A stretch of 17,067 nt of DNA. Origin: Mariprofundus sp. GTDB lineage: Bacteria; Pseudomonadota; Zetaproteobacteria; Mariprofundales; Mariprofundaceae. Position numbers and translations under genes: made by a program. The first letter of the stretch is position 1. Every line of letters starts with the position of its first letter. Location of the stretch: the NCBI GenBank assembly GCA_030951065.1, contig JAUZQH010000031.1:1-17067 (forward strand). The letters are read 5' to 3'. Of the stretch, positions 6,688 through 13,803 are shown in pieces. The notes beneath the pieces are model-generated. The model saw nothing but the letters and a program-made list of their open reading frames with translations, was not told where the DNA came from and searched no databases.

Positions 6688-7532
6688 CAATCGAAACCCA
6701 CATCCGACAAATCCGCACACAGTTCCCCCATCTTCTTCATCGCACGCGCTTCCAACTGGCGTACACGTTCAATGGAAACACCCAGTTCCTCGGATAATTC
6801 TTTTAATGTCGCCGGTGGATCCATCAATCGGCGCTGACGAATGACATAGCGGTCACGATCTGGCAGCGCCGCCATGGCCTGCTCAAGCTGGTTGTGGGCA
6901 AAGGCCTTCCAGTCTTTCTTTTCCAGTTGCTGCTCGGGCGTTTCTCCCGGTGCAGGTAATTCCAGCACATCGCCTTCATCGCCATGATCAGAATCAATGG
7001 AAAAGTCACGTCTCAAAAAGGAAGAAGCGATGGCCTGATAAGATTCACCGCTGGTACCATACTGCTCGGCCACTTCTTCAAGGTTCCTGCCCTCCAGCGC
7101 AGCAATCGCACATTCCGCCTTCTGCAAACCGGCAAAAATGCGGCGCTGCAACTTGTTGGTTCCCATTTTCACAATGCTCCAGGAACGCAGAATAAAATCG
7201 TGAATAGATGCCCGGATCCAGTAGGAAGCATAGGTCTTCAACCGGAAACCCCGATCCGGATCGAAGCGTTTGACCGCATGCATCAGCCCAAGCGTACCCT
7301 CCTGAATCAAATCCTCTTCGGGCAAACCAAAATGGCGATATTCGCGTACAATTGCCGCGACGCTGTGCAGATTGGCGCTGATCAGTTCCTGTACTGCAGC
7401 CAGGTCGTAATCATTTTGCCATTTACGAGCCAGTACATCCTCTTCTTCACGGCTCAGCTGCGGAATCTTGCGCAGTTCCTGATAAAACCGGTCGAGACTG
7501 GTCAGTGCCTTTAATGCGGTGTTTTTACTCAT
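6687..7532 (-). CDS. rpoH: RNA polymerase sigma factor RpoH (sigma-32 family)
   Basis: A 281-residue group 3 sigma factor directing RNA polymerase to heat-shock promoters. Region 1.2 lies at about 10-45; region 2 includes EEDLIQEGTLGLMHAVKRFD (72-91) and the -10-recognising segment around YASYWIRASI (101-110). The sigma-32-specific RpoH box is visible as QRRIFAGLQK (129-138), aligning with the QRKLFFNLR region that mediates chaperone and FtsH control in E. coli. Region 4.2 has the helix-turn-helix TLKELSEELGVSIERVRQLE (242-261). The ATG at 7532 begins 7 nt after the mltG stop; the open frame extends a further 48 codons into mltG, but those residues do not resemble sigma factors. Placement inside the pabC-mltG-tmk-holB run and overlap with htrA are unusual. 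Length compares with 284 in E. coli. Confidence 0.96.
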   Translation of the reverse strand: MSKNTALKALTSLDRFYQELRKIPQLSREEEDVLARKWQNDYDLAAVQELISANLHSVAAIVREYRHFGLPEEDLIQEGTLGLMHAVKRFDPDRGFRLKTYASYWIRASIHDFILRSWSIVKMGTNKLQRRIFAGLQKAECAIAALEGRNLEEVAEQYGTSGESYQAIASSFLRRDFSIDSDHGDEGDVLELPAPGETPEQQLEKKDWKAFAHNQLEQAMAALPDRDRYVIRQRRLMDPPATLKELSEELGVSIERVRQLEARAMKKMGELCADLSDVGFD

Positions 7533-7539
7533 ATTCGAC

Positions 7540-8535
7540 TCATTTGGTTCTTCGTTTATTTTGACGCTGCTTTTCCATGCGAACCCAACGCGACACATTG
7601 GCCTGATGATCGGCCAGTGTGGCCGCAAACTGATGGCCGCCGGAACCGTCGGCCACGAAATACAGGAATGGCACATCCGCAGGAGCCGCCGCCGCCCGTA
7701 ACGAAGCCTTACCGGGGTTGCAAATTGGCGTTGGCGGCAGCCCTTTGCGTGTATAGGTACTCCACGGCGTATCCGTACTCAAATCTTTTTTGCGGATATT
7801 GCCCGAAAAGCTGCCGGTCGTTTTCCAGATGCCGTAAATCACCGTCGGATCCATCTGCAACGGCATGCCTTTTTGCAATCGATTGCGAATGACGGCTGCA
7901 ACCAGTGGCCGCTCTCTGGCAATCATGGTCTCTTTTTCAATAATCGAAGCCATAATGCGTAATTCATTTTGCACCGCTGTGTCACTGGAAAGTTCGGCCA
8001 GGATGTGTTGCTGAGCCTCAGCCATCGATTTCAGCATTTGTTCAATCCGAACCGGTTTTGTATACTGATATGTTTCCGGTAATAACCGCCCTTCCGCATC
8101 CGCCGGAAACAGTTTTTTAATAGCCGCCTGCCAGTCCTTTTCATCCGTTGCCGTTTTTTGCGCCAGCAGATGAATCACCTCATCCGTCCTCAGCCCTTCC
8201 GGCACCGTGACCTGGAAACGCATCACATCACCCTGTTCCAGACGCGCAATAATCTGTGCCATCGTTGCCGGCTGATCAAAGCGATACAGGCCACTGCGCA
8301 AACGACCACCGCTACCGTCCAGACGCACCTTCAGACGAAATGCCCTGCTCGACACAATCACATCGTGCTGCTCCAGCAGTTGTGCGATTTTTATTGCCCC
8401 GGCACCTTTCGGTATCATCAGCTCTACGGATTGTTGCGGTGTATGAATGGCTCCGGTTTGGGCATAGAACCAGCCAACACCCAAGCCTGCCATCAGCAAC
8501 CCGCCGGCCAGTAAAATTAGAAACAGTTTTTTCAT
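7540..8535 (-). CDS. mltG: Endolytic murein transglycosylase MltG
   Basis: A 331-residue YceG-like inner-membrane lytic transglycosylase that cuts nascent glycan strands and is thought to end peptidoglycan polymerisation. A single N-terminal transmembrane helix (about 4-24) follows MKK. A LysM-like region is followed by the catalytic domain with LLPETY (151-156), the catalytic Glu200 in ASIIEKET (196-203), and the conserved MDPTVIYG (228-235) and GLPPTPICNPG stretches. The ATG at 8535 is 7 nt after the pabC stop; the 15 extra upstream codons in frame overlap pabC and precede the charged MKK start, so they were rejected. The pabC-mltG order is conserved widely in proteobacteria. The C-terminus is basic (KQRQNKRRTK). 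Confidence 0.96.
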   Translation of the reverse strand: MKKLFLILLAGGLLMAGLGVGWFYAQTGAIHTPQQSVELMIPKGAGAIKIAQLLEQHDVIVSSRAFRLKVRLDGSGGRLRSGLYRFDQPATMAQIIARLEQGDVMRFQVTVPEGLRTDEVIHLLAQKTATDEKDWQAAIKKLFPADAEGRLLPETYQYTKPVRIEQMLKSMAEAQQHILAELSSDTAVQNELRIMASIIEKETMIARERPLVAAVIRNRLQKGMPLQMDPTVIYGIWKTTGSFSGNIRKKDLSTDTPWSTYTRKGLPPTPICNPGKASLRAAAAPADVPFLYFVADGSGGHQFAATLADHQANVSRWVRMEKQRQNKRRTK

Positions 8536-8542
8536 CGTACTC

Positions 8543-9310
8543 TCATCCCAGCTGCACACCCTCTGCTGTACCCAGTGCATCAGTCAATGCCCGCAACATC
8601 CGGTGCTGCACCGCCATGGGCTCTGCCCGTTCGACACCATCGATCCATGCTACCGGTTGAATAAACAGACCGCTGTTACAAACGGCCATTGCTTCACAAT
8701 CCTGTAACCAGTTCACCGGACACGGCATTTCACGCACCAGTTGATGCCGAATCAGAAAATTACGCACCCGGCCCGGCAAAACGCCTGCTGTGTCCGGCGG
8801 TGTACACCATGTATGATCACGATAGAGCAAAATATTCGCGGTAGCCGTTGCCAACAGCAAACCGTCCTGTTCAAACAAGACATGCGCATCTGTCGAACCA
8901 TGCAACGCGCGCAACGTATCCGCATAATCGGCCACAAACTTGGCTGTTTTCTTTTGCAATGCAAACGGCCACGTCACCAGCCGCAAAAATTCTGCTGGCT
9001 GACTGGCTGTGTATGCCACAGGCTGGATATATACAACAGGTTCAACAGATTCATCAGCCCTTCTGGTCAGGCCCCAACAGCGTTCACCTCCACTGATCGT
9101 AATGCGCACCAGCGCATCATTTCCGACTTTGGCTGCCTCCCGCAAACAGGCAAACAACACCTCTTCATCGTGCCCCGGCGACAACAACAGTCCGAATTCG
9201 GACAAGCCCAGTGTCAGTCGCTGCCAGTGTCCGGCCCAGTCGAAGATATGACCGTCAATCACCCGGAATGTCTCAAAGCAGGCCTCGGCATACGCCAGGC
9301 CTCTGTCCAT
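8543..9310 (-). CDS. pabC: Class IV aminotransferase fold, probable aminodeoxychorismate lyase
   Basis: A 255-residue PLP enzyme of fold type IV, probably making p-aminobenzoate from aminodeoxychorismate for folate. MDRGLAYAEACFETFR at the N-terminus matches the family opening. Lys124 (in KFVADY) aligns with the PLP-binding Lys, and Asn159 with the signature Asn. The signature Glu five residues before that Asn, which normally contacts the PLP ring nitrogen, is Ala154 (ATATAN, 154-159), and the aromatic after it is Leu. That is unusual and makes the exact reaction uncertain; assignment as PabC rests largely on position before mltG-tmk-holB. The ATG at 9310 is preferred; the frame extends to a TTG at 9334. 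Other class IV enzymes (D-amino acid or branched-chain aminotransferases) are alternatives. Confidence 0.85.
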   Translation of the reverse strand: MDRGLAYAEACFETFRVIDGHIFDWAGHWQRLTLGLSEFGLLLSPGHDEEVLFACLREAAKVGNDALVRITISGGERCWGLTRRADESVEPVVYIQPVAYTASQPAEFLRLVTWPFALQKKTAKFVADYADTLRALHGSTDAHVLFEQDGLLLATATANILLYRDHTWCTPPDTAGVLPGRVRNFLIRHQLVREMPCPVNWLQDCEAMAVCNSGLFIQPVAWIDGVERAEPMAVQHRMLRALTDALGTAEGVQLG

Positions 9311-9373
9311 CTGCTCGACTGTGATTATTTTCAAACTCGAATCCCCGTTGTGTTCGTGGTAGCAAGCCGCCCC

Positions 9374-10885
9374 ATGAGCGATTTATACCTTCAGGCCATC
9401 GAACAAGCACGCGTCTATGACGTGGCGATTGAATCCCCTTTGCAACTGGCACCGAAACTGTCATCGCGATTACACAATGAAGTGTTATTCAAACGCGAGG
9501 ATTTGCAACCGGTATTTTCCTTCAAGCTGCGTGGTGCCTACAATAAAATCGCCCAGTTGAACAAGGAAGAGCGCCAACGCGGCGTTATCTGCGCCTCAGC
9601 GGGCAATCATGCCCAGGGCGTGGCCCTGTCCAGCCATAAACTCGGCATTGAAGCGACCATTGTCATGCCGCGCACGACGCCCGAAATCAAGGTAAAAGCC
9701 GTCGAGCAACTGGGCGGGCAGGTTGTTCTTTACGGTGACAGTTATTCTGATGCCAGCGTCCATGCAACCGAACTGTGCGAGAAAACCGGCAAGGTATTTA
9801 TTCACCCATATGATGACCCGCAGGTGATTGCAGGCCAGGGAACCATTGCCGAAGAAATGCTGCGTCAAACGCCGGGTGATCTGGATGCGGTATTCGTGCC
9901 CATTGGCGGCGGCGGTCTGATCGCCGGCATGGCGCTCTATCTCAAAAAACATTCGCCCGATACGAAAATTATCGGTGTTGAACCGGTCGATTCGGCTGCC
10001 ATGCACGATTCGATCAAACTGGGTGAACGCGTGACACTGGATCAGGTCGGTATTTTCGCCGACGGTGTAGCTGTAAAAACAGTGGGCAAACATACATTCG
10101 ATCTGGTTCAACGCTATGTCGATGATATCCTGCTGGTCGATACCGATGAAATCTGTGCCGCCATCAAGGATATCTACGAGGATAATCGCAGTATTGTCGA
10201 ACCGGCCGGCGCACTCGCCGTAGCAGGTATGAAAAAATATGTGCAGCAAAGCGGCGTACGTGGACAGATACTGGCAGCCATCAACAGTGGCGCCAATATG
10301 AATTTCGACCGTATGCGCCATGTGGCCGAACGCACCGAAATGGGTGAAGGCCGTGAGGCGCTGTTTGCCGTGACCATCCCCGAACGACCCGGTTCATTTC
10401 TGGATTTCTGCCGCATCATCGGTGAGCGCAACATCACCGAATTCAATTACCGCATGTCCAGCCGTTCACAAGCACATGTCTTTGCCGGCATTGGCATTAC
10501 GAAACCCGGAGAAGCCAAAGCCATACAGCAGTCGCTGGAAGCTGCCGGATTACCAACACTGAACCTGCATGATAACGAACTGGCCAAATTGCATATCCGA
10601 CACATGGTTGGAGGCCGCTGTTCACTGGTGGAAAATGAGGTGTTATACCGTTTCGAGTTCCCGGAACGCCCCGGAGCCCTGCTGAAATTCCTCAGCCGTG
10701 CCGGAGGCCGCTGGAATATTTCCCTGTTCCACTACCGCAACCATGCCGCAGCCTTCGGCCGCGTACTGGCCGGCGTGGAAGTCCCGCTGCAGGACCGCCA
10801 GACATTTGAATCCTATCTCGATGAACTCGGTTACCCTTACGTCAATGAAACGAACAACCCGGCTTATTCGCTGTTTCTGGAGTGA
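9374..10885 (+). CDS. ilvA: Threonine dehydratase, biosynthetic type
   Basis: A 503-residue PLP enzyme converting threonine to 2-oxobutanoate, the first step of isoleucine synthesis. The PLP-binding Lys51 lies in FSFKLRGAYN (48-57). SAGNHAQG (75-82) and the phosphate-binding loop IGGGGLIAG (177-185) are intact. Two C-terminal ACT-like regulatory domains each start with a PERPG motif (EALFAVTIPERPG near 330 and EVLYRFEFPERPG near 420), the arrangement that binds isoleucine and valine in the allosteric biosynthetic form. The length is close to E. coli IlvA (514), so this is not the short catabolic enzyme. The frame is open upstream across pabC, but the ATG at 9374 (MSDLYLQAI) is where homologues begin; no good Shine-Dalgarno is seen. 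It diverges from pabC across only 63 bp. Confidence 0.96.
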   Translation: MSDLYLQAIEQARVYDVAIESPLQLAPKLSSRLHNEVLFKREDLQPVFSFKLRGAYNKIAQLNKEERQRGVICASAGNHAQGVALSSHKLGIEATIVMPRTTPEIKVKAVEQLGGQVVLYGDSYSDASVHATELCEKTGKVFIHPYDDPQVIAGQGTIAEEMLRQTPGDLDAVFVPIGGGGLIAGMALYLKKHSPDTKIIGVEPVDSAAMHDSIKLGERVTLDQVGIFADGVAVKTVGKHTFDLVQRYVDDILLVDTDEICAAIKDIYEDNRSIVEPAGALAVAGMKKYVQQSGVRGQILAAINSGANMNFDRMRHVAERTEMGEGREALFAVTIPERPGSFLDFCRIIGERNITEFNYRMSSRSQAHVFAGIGITKPGEAKAIQQSLEAAGLPTLNLHDNELAKLHIRHMVGGRCSLVENEVLYRFEFPERPGALLKFLSRAGGRWNISLFHYRNHAAAFGRVLAGVEVPLQDRQTFESYLDELGYPYVNETNNPAYSLFLE

Positions 10886-10958
10886 TCAAAAGAGCCCCGT
10901 ATAACTGAGACATAGCAATCAGAGAACTATCATCCCCGTGCTGCCAGATGAACATAGC

Positions 10959-12104
10959 CTACACAGACAACACATGAACCCATCGCCCGCCATGTTTGAT
11001 TTTAAAGCGTTTTTTCACTTTTAATCCCAACGCATTCTCGCATATCTGATCCGGCACCATAACGGCCATACGCCAGCCGGAGAACTGCTGACTGAATACT
11101 TCCCCAAGGCTTTTGTATAACGATTTCACATCGACTTTGACCCGATCACCATAGGGTGGATTGCAAACGATCAATCCCGGATCCGAAATATTTTCGGGTA
11201 CAGTCAGCCTGCATACGTCCAGCTTCTCAAAGCTGATTACATCCCCAACTCCGGCCAATGCAGCATTTTCTCTGGCCTGTTTGAGAATGCCGGCATCCAG
11301 CTCACTGGCAATAATGCAGACTGAGCTTGAAGACTGCATGGCACGGGCTTTTTCTACAGCCCGATGCCAGCGTTTTTGTTTAAAGACCGGCCAGTGTATA
11401 AACGGAAACCTGTGATTCAGTCCCGGTGCACGCTTTTCTGCTATCCAGGCGGCTTCAATGGCAAACGTGCCGGAGCCACACATCGGCGTCAGTAATGGCT
11501 CATCAACGCTCCAGTCCATCCAGCGTAACATCGCAGCAGCGATGGTTTCGCGCACGGGTGCTTTGCCGGAATGCAGACGGTAACCGCGCCGATCCAGCCG
11601 CTCCCCCGAGGTATCCAGACTGATCGTGCACTGGTTATTTTCTATGCGCAGCAGGATTTGTTGCTCGTTGCCCATGTTATTCGCTTCGATTGCGCCGGCT
11701 TCATCTTTTCGGGATACAGTTTTTAGAGATGCAATCTCAAGCCTGTCCCGCACTGCATCTGAAACTGCCTGTTCAGCCCGGCCGGAGTGCATTAATTTTG
11801 AAGTCTTGCATGATGCCCGGACAGATACGGATACCTGTGAACCGATATAATGCTCCCATGCCACTTTCCTGCTTTTATTATACAGCTCGGGAAACGACAT
11901 CGCCCGAAAAGAAGCCAGCCGGATAAGAACACGCGTCACAATCCGGCTACGCAGGTTGATGCGGAATAACCCGTCCATTGTTGTCGTGAATGACACGCCG
12001 CCCTCTTCCACCTGCACATTATGTGCGGCCAGTTCGTTCAGCTCATCACCGGCCATCGTCTCAAGACCCGGCACAACAACAGCATAACAAGAAAGATTAC
12101 CCAT
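10959..12104 (-). CDS. THUMP-domain RNA N2-guanosine methyltransferase (RlmL N-terminal-like)
   Basis: A 381-residue SAM-dependent RNA methyltransferase resembling the N-terminal half of E. coli RlmKL, which methylates G2445 of 23S rRNA. A ferredoxin-like/THUMP region occupies about 1-165 and ends near SLDTSGERLDRRGYR (162-176). The Rossmann domain has the SAM-binding motif LLTPMCGSGTFAIEAA (204-219) and the catalytic NPPYG (315-319). The second methyltransferase domain (RlmK, m7G2069) is absent, so this is the single-function form seen in many bacteria. The ATG at 12104 was chosen because conserved sequence starts at MGNLSCYAVV; the frame stays open for 62 more codons upstream. It converges on ilvA across a 73-bp gap without a visible terminator. 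The exact target nucleotide is inferred. Confidence 0.9.
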   Translation of the reverse strand: MGNLSCYAVVVPGLETMAGDELNELAAHNVQVEEGGVSFTTTMDGLFRINLRSRIVTRVLIRLASFRAMSFPELYNKSRKVAWEHYIGSQVSVSVRASCKTSKLMHSGRAEQAVSDAVRDRLEIASLKTVSRKDEAGAIEANNMGNEQQILLRIENNQCTISLDTSGERLDRRGYRLHSGKAPVRETIAAAMLRWMDWSVDEPLLTPMCGSGTFAIEAAWIAEKRAPGLNHRFPFIHWPVFKQKRWHRAVEKARAMQSSSSVCIIASELDAGILKQARENAALAGVGDVISFEKLDVCRLTVPENISDPGLIVCNPPYGDRVKVDVKSLYKSLGEVFSQQFSGWRMAVMVPDQICENALGLKVKKRFKIKHGGRWVHVLSV

Positions 12105-12402
12105 GCCCCAACCATAACGACAATTTCCGCACTGCCTACTGTCAGCTTTGCAGTAGAAGCGACATTTGCCGGCCCGCACTGTTTTATGCCCCCGTGATGA
12201 TTGTGCTGAACCTTTGATCGTAACGGATTCCGGAGAAGAAAAACCGCAGTGATGTATACAGGCGACTGATAAGGGATTTGTTGCAGACAAAGGAACAAGT
12301 AAGGGTACGGTAGAATTTATGAATAGTGTGGGCTAGATTCAGCGTCTTGCAACGTAACAATAATTCCCCACCATGATTCGGGGAAGCCAAGGAAACGTAT
12401 CC
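12105..12402. other. Divergent intergenic region, about 298 bp
   Basis: Lies between the methyltransferase gene (minus) and the flavoprotein gene (plus), so promoters for both should be here. No well-spaced -35/-10 pair could be picked on either strand. The methyltransferase frame continues open across 12105-12290 and encodes an unconserved-looking Cys-containing extension. The only clear signal is AAGGAA at 12389-12394, the ribosome-binding site of the plus-strand gene. Confidence 0.5.
12389..12394 (+). promoter_or_regulatory. Shine-Dalgarno deciding the flavoprotein start
   Basis: AAGGAA lies 8 nt before the ATG at 12403. It favours that start over the in-frame ATG at 12373, which would place the Shine-Dalgarno inside the coding region. 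Confidence 0.6.
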
Positions 12403-13803
12403 ATGTCATTGAATCTTCAACCCATGATGATCTCAGGAAAAGAAGTGCTGCCATTGATTGAGGGTGGTAAGGGTGTCGCTATTTCCACCGGTGAAAGCTC
12501 CGGGGCCTGGGCAGCAGCTGGCGGTGTCGGCACCTTCTCCGCAGTGAATGCAGACAGCGTGGATGAAAACGGTGAAGTGATCCGCACGGTATATCACGGC
12601 AGAAGTCGCATGGAGCGTTTCGAGGAACTGGTTGCCCAGGGTATTAAGGGTGGTATCCAGCAGGCACAGATTGCACATGAAATCTCTGGCGGCAAAGGCC
12701 GTTTGCACATGAATGTATTATGGGAAATGGGCGGGGCCGAGCGTGTACTCGAAGGCGTCATGGAAGGCGCCAAAGGGCTGATTCACGGTATCACCTGTGG
12801 TGCCGGCATGCCTTTCCGGCTGGCTCCATTGGCAGCCAAACATAACGTGCATTATTATCCCATCATTTCATCAGCACGTGCATTCCGGGCATTGTGGCTG
12901 CGCTCCTACCGCAAATTGCCGGATTTATTAGGCGGCGTGGTGTACGAAGATCCGTGGCTGGCCGGTGGCCATAACGGACTGTCCAACTCTGAAAGTCCGG
13001 ATAAACCGGAAGACCCGTATCCGCGCGTGGCTGCACTGCGTAAAACCATGAATGAATTCGGTTTGCAGCATACACCGATTGTCATGGCCGGCGGCGTCTG
13101 GTTTTTGCGAGAGTGGACCAACTGGCTTAATAATCCGGAAATCGGCCCGATTACCTTCCAGTTCGGCACCCGACCACTTCTGACGCAGGAGAGCCCGATC
13201 TCCGATCTATGGAAACGGCGCCTGCTCACCCTGAAAGAAGGCGATATCCGTCTGAACCGTTTTTCGCCAACCGGGTTCTATTCTTCCGCTGTGTATAATT
13301 CTTTCCTGCATGAACTGTATGAACGTTCGGATCGGGAAATTGCCTTTGTTGATCATCCTGCCGGTGACCACTCCGAATTGTTCACGTTCGGCGTACGCAA
13401 CAAAAAAGTCTATCTGACCAAACACGATCTGAAACGCGCCCGGAATTATATCGACGAAGGTTTCAGCAAGGCATTGCCAACACCGGACTCCACGCTGATA
13501 TTCGTGACACCTGAAAAAGCCAGGGAAATCCGTCAGGATCAGCTGGACTGCATGGGGTGTCTGTCCATGTGCAAATTCAGCAACTGGGCCGCCAATGAAC
13601 GCGGTACAACCGGACGCAAAGCCGACCCTCGCAGCTTCTGTATTCAAAAAACACTGCAGCAGATCGGTCATGGTGATGAACCCGATAACAACCTGATGTT
13701 TGCCGGTCATGCCGCCTACCGTTTCGCCGAAGACCCATTCTATGCCAATGGCTTCATCCCGACGACAAAACAGCTGATCGAACGCATTTGCACTGGTGAC
13801 TGA
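12403..13803 (+). CDS. Nitronate monooxygenase-family flavoprotein, long form with C-terminal Cys cluster
   Basis: A 466-residue FMN-dependent TIM-barrel protein of the nitronate monooxygenase / 2-nitropropane dioxygenase family. Barrel motifs include GVAIST (24-29), HGITCGAGMPF (128-138), LAGGHNG (186-192) and VMAGGVW (227-233), the last being the FMN phosphate region; QFGTR (253-257) follows. Beyond about residue 290 a C-terminal extension carries CMGCLSMC (Cys383, Cys386, Cys390) and Cys413 in SFCIQK, a possible metal-binding site. I recall long flavin oxidoreductases with a similar tail in other Pseudomonadota. The true substrate is unknown; related enzymes include enoyl reductases and NADPH:quinone reductases. 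The ATG at 12403 follows AAGGAA. The next gene starts inside its last codons, so the two are co-translated. Confidence 0.85.
   Translation: MSLNLQPMMISGKEVLPLIEGGKGVAISTGESSGAWAAAGGVGTFSAVNADSVDENGEVIRTVYHGRSRMERFEELVAQGIKGGIQQAQIAHEISGGKGRLHMNVLWEMGGAERVLEGVMEGAKGLIHGITCGAGMPFRLAPLAAKHNVHYYPIISSARAFRALWLRSYRKLPDLLGGVVYEDPWLAGGHNGLSNSESPDKPEDPYPRVAALRKTMNEFGLQHTPIVMAGGVWFLREWTNWLNNPEIGPITFQFGTRPLLTQESPISDLWKRRLLTLKEGDIRLNRFSPTGFYSSAVYNSFLHELYERSDREIAFVDHPAGDHSELFTFGVRNKKVYLTKHDLKRARNYIDEGFSKALPTPDSTLIFVTPEKAREIRQDQLDCMGCLSMCKFSNWAANERGTTGRKADPRSFCIQKTLQQIGHGDEPDNNLMFAGHAAYRFAEDPFYANGFIPTTKQLIERICTGD

Noticed and set aside
6984..7514. 176-codon plus-strand frame opposite rpoH
   Set aside because: Antisense to the sigma factor core; composition and lack of motifs fit a shadow frame.
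8741..9373. In-frame 211-codon extension upstream of ilvA that would give a 714-residue protein
   Set aside because: It lies antisense to pabC, and threonine dehydratase homologues start at the ATG at 9374. The extension is Cys/Arg/Gln-rich as expected for antisense translation.
9596..10321. Long 241-codon minus-strand frame inside ilvA
   Set aside because: It is antisense to a highly conserved enzyme and shows no recognisable motif; antisense frames this long are common in genes with this codon use.
13207..13710. 167-codon minus-strand frame inside the flavoprotein gene
   Set aside because: Antisense shadow of the conserved C-terminal region; no start signal or motif.
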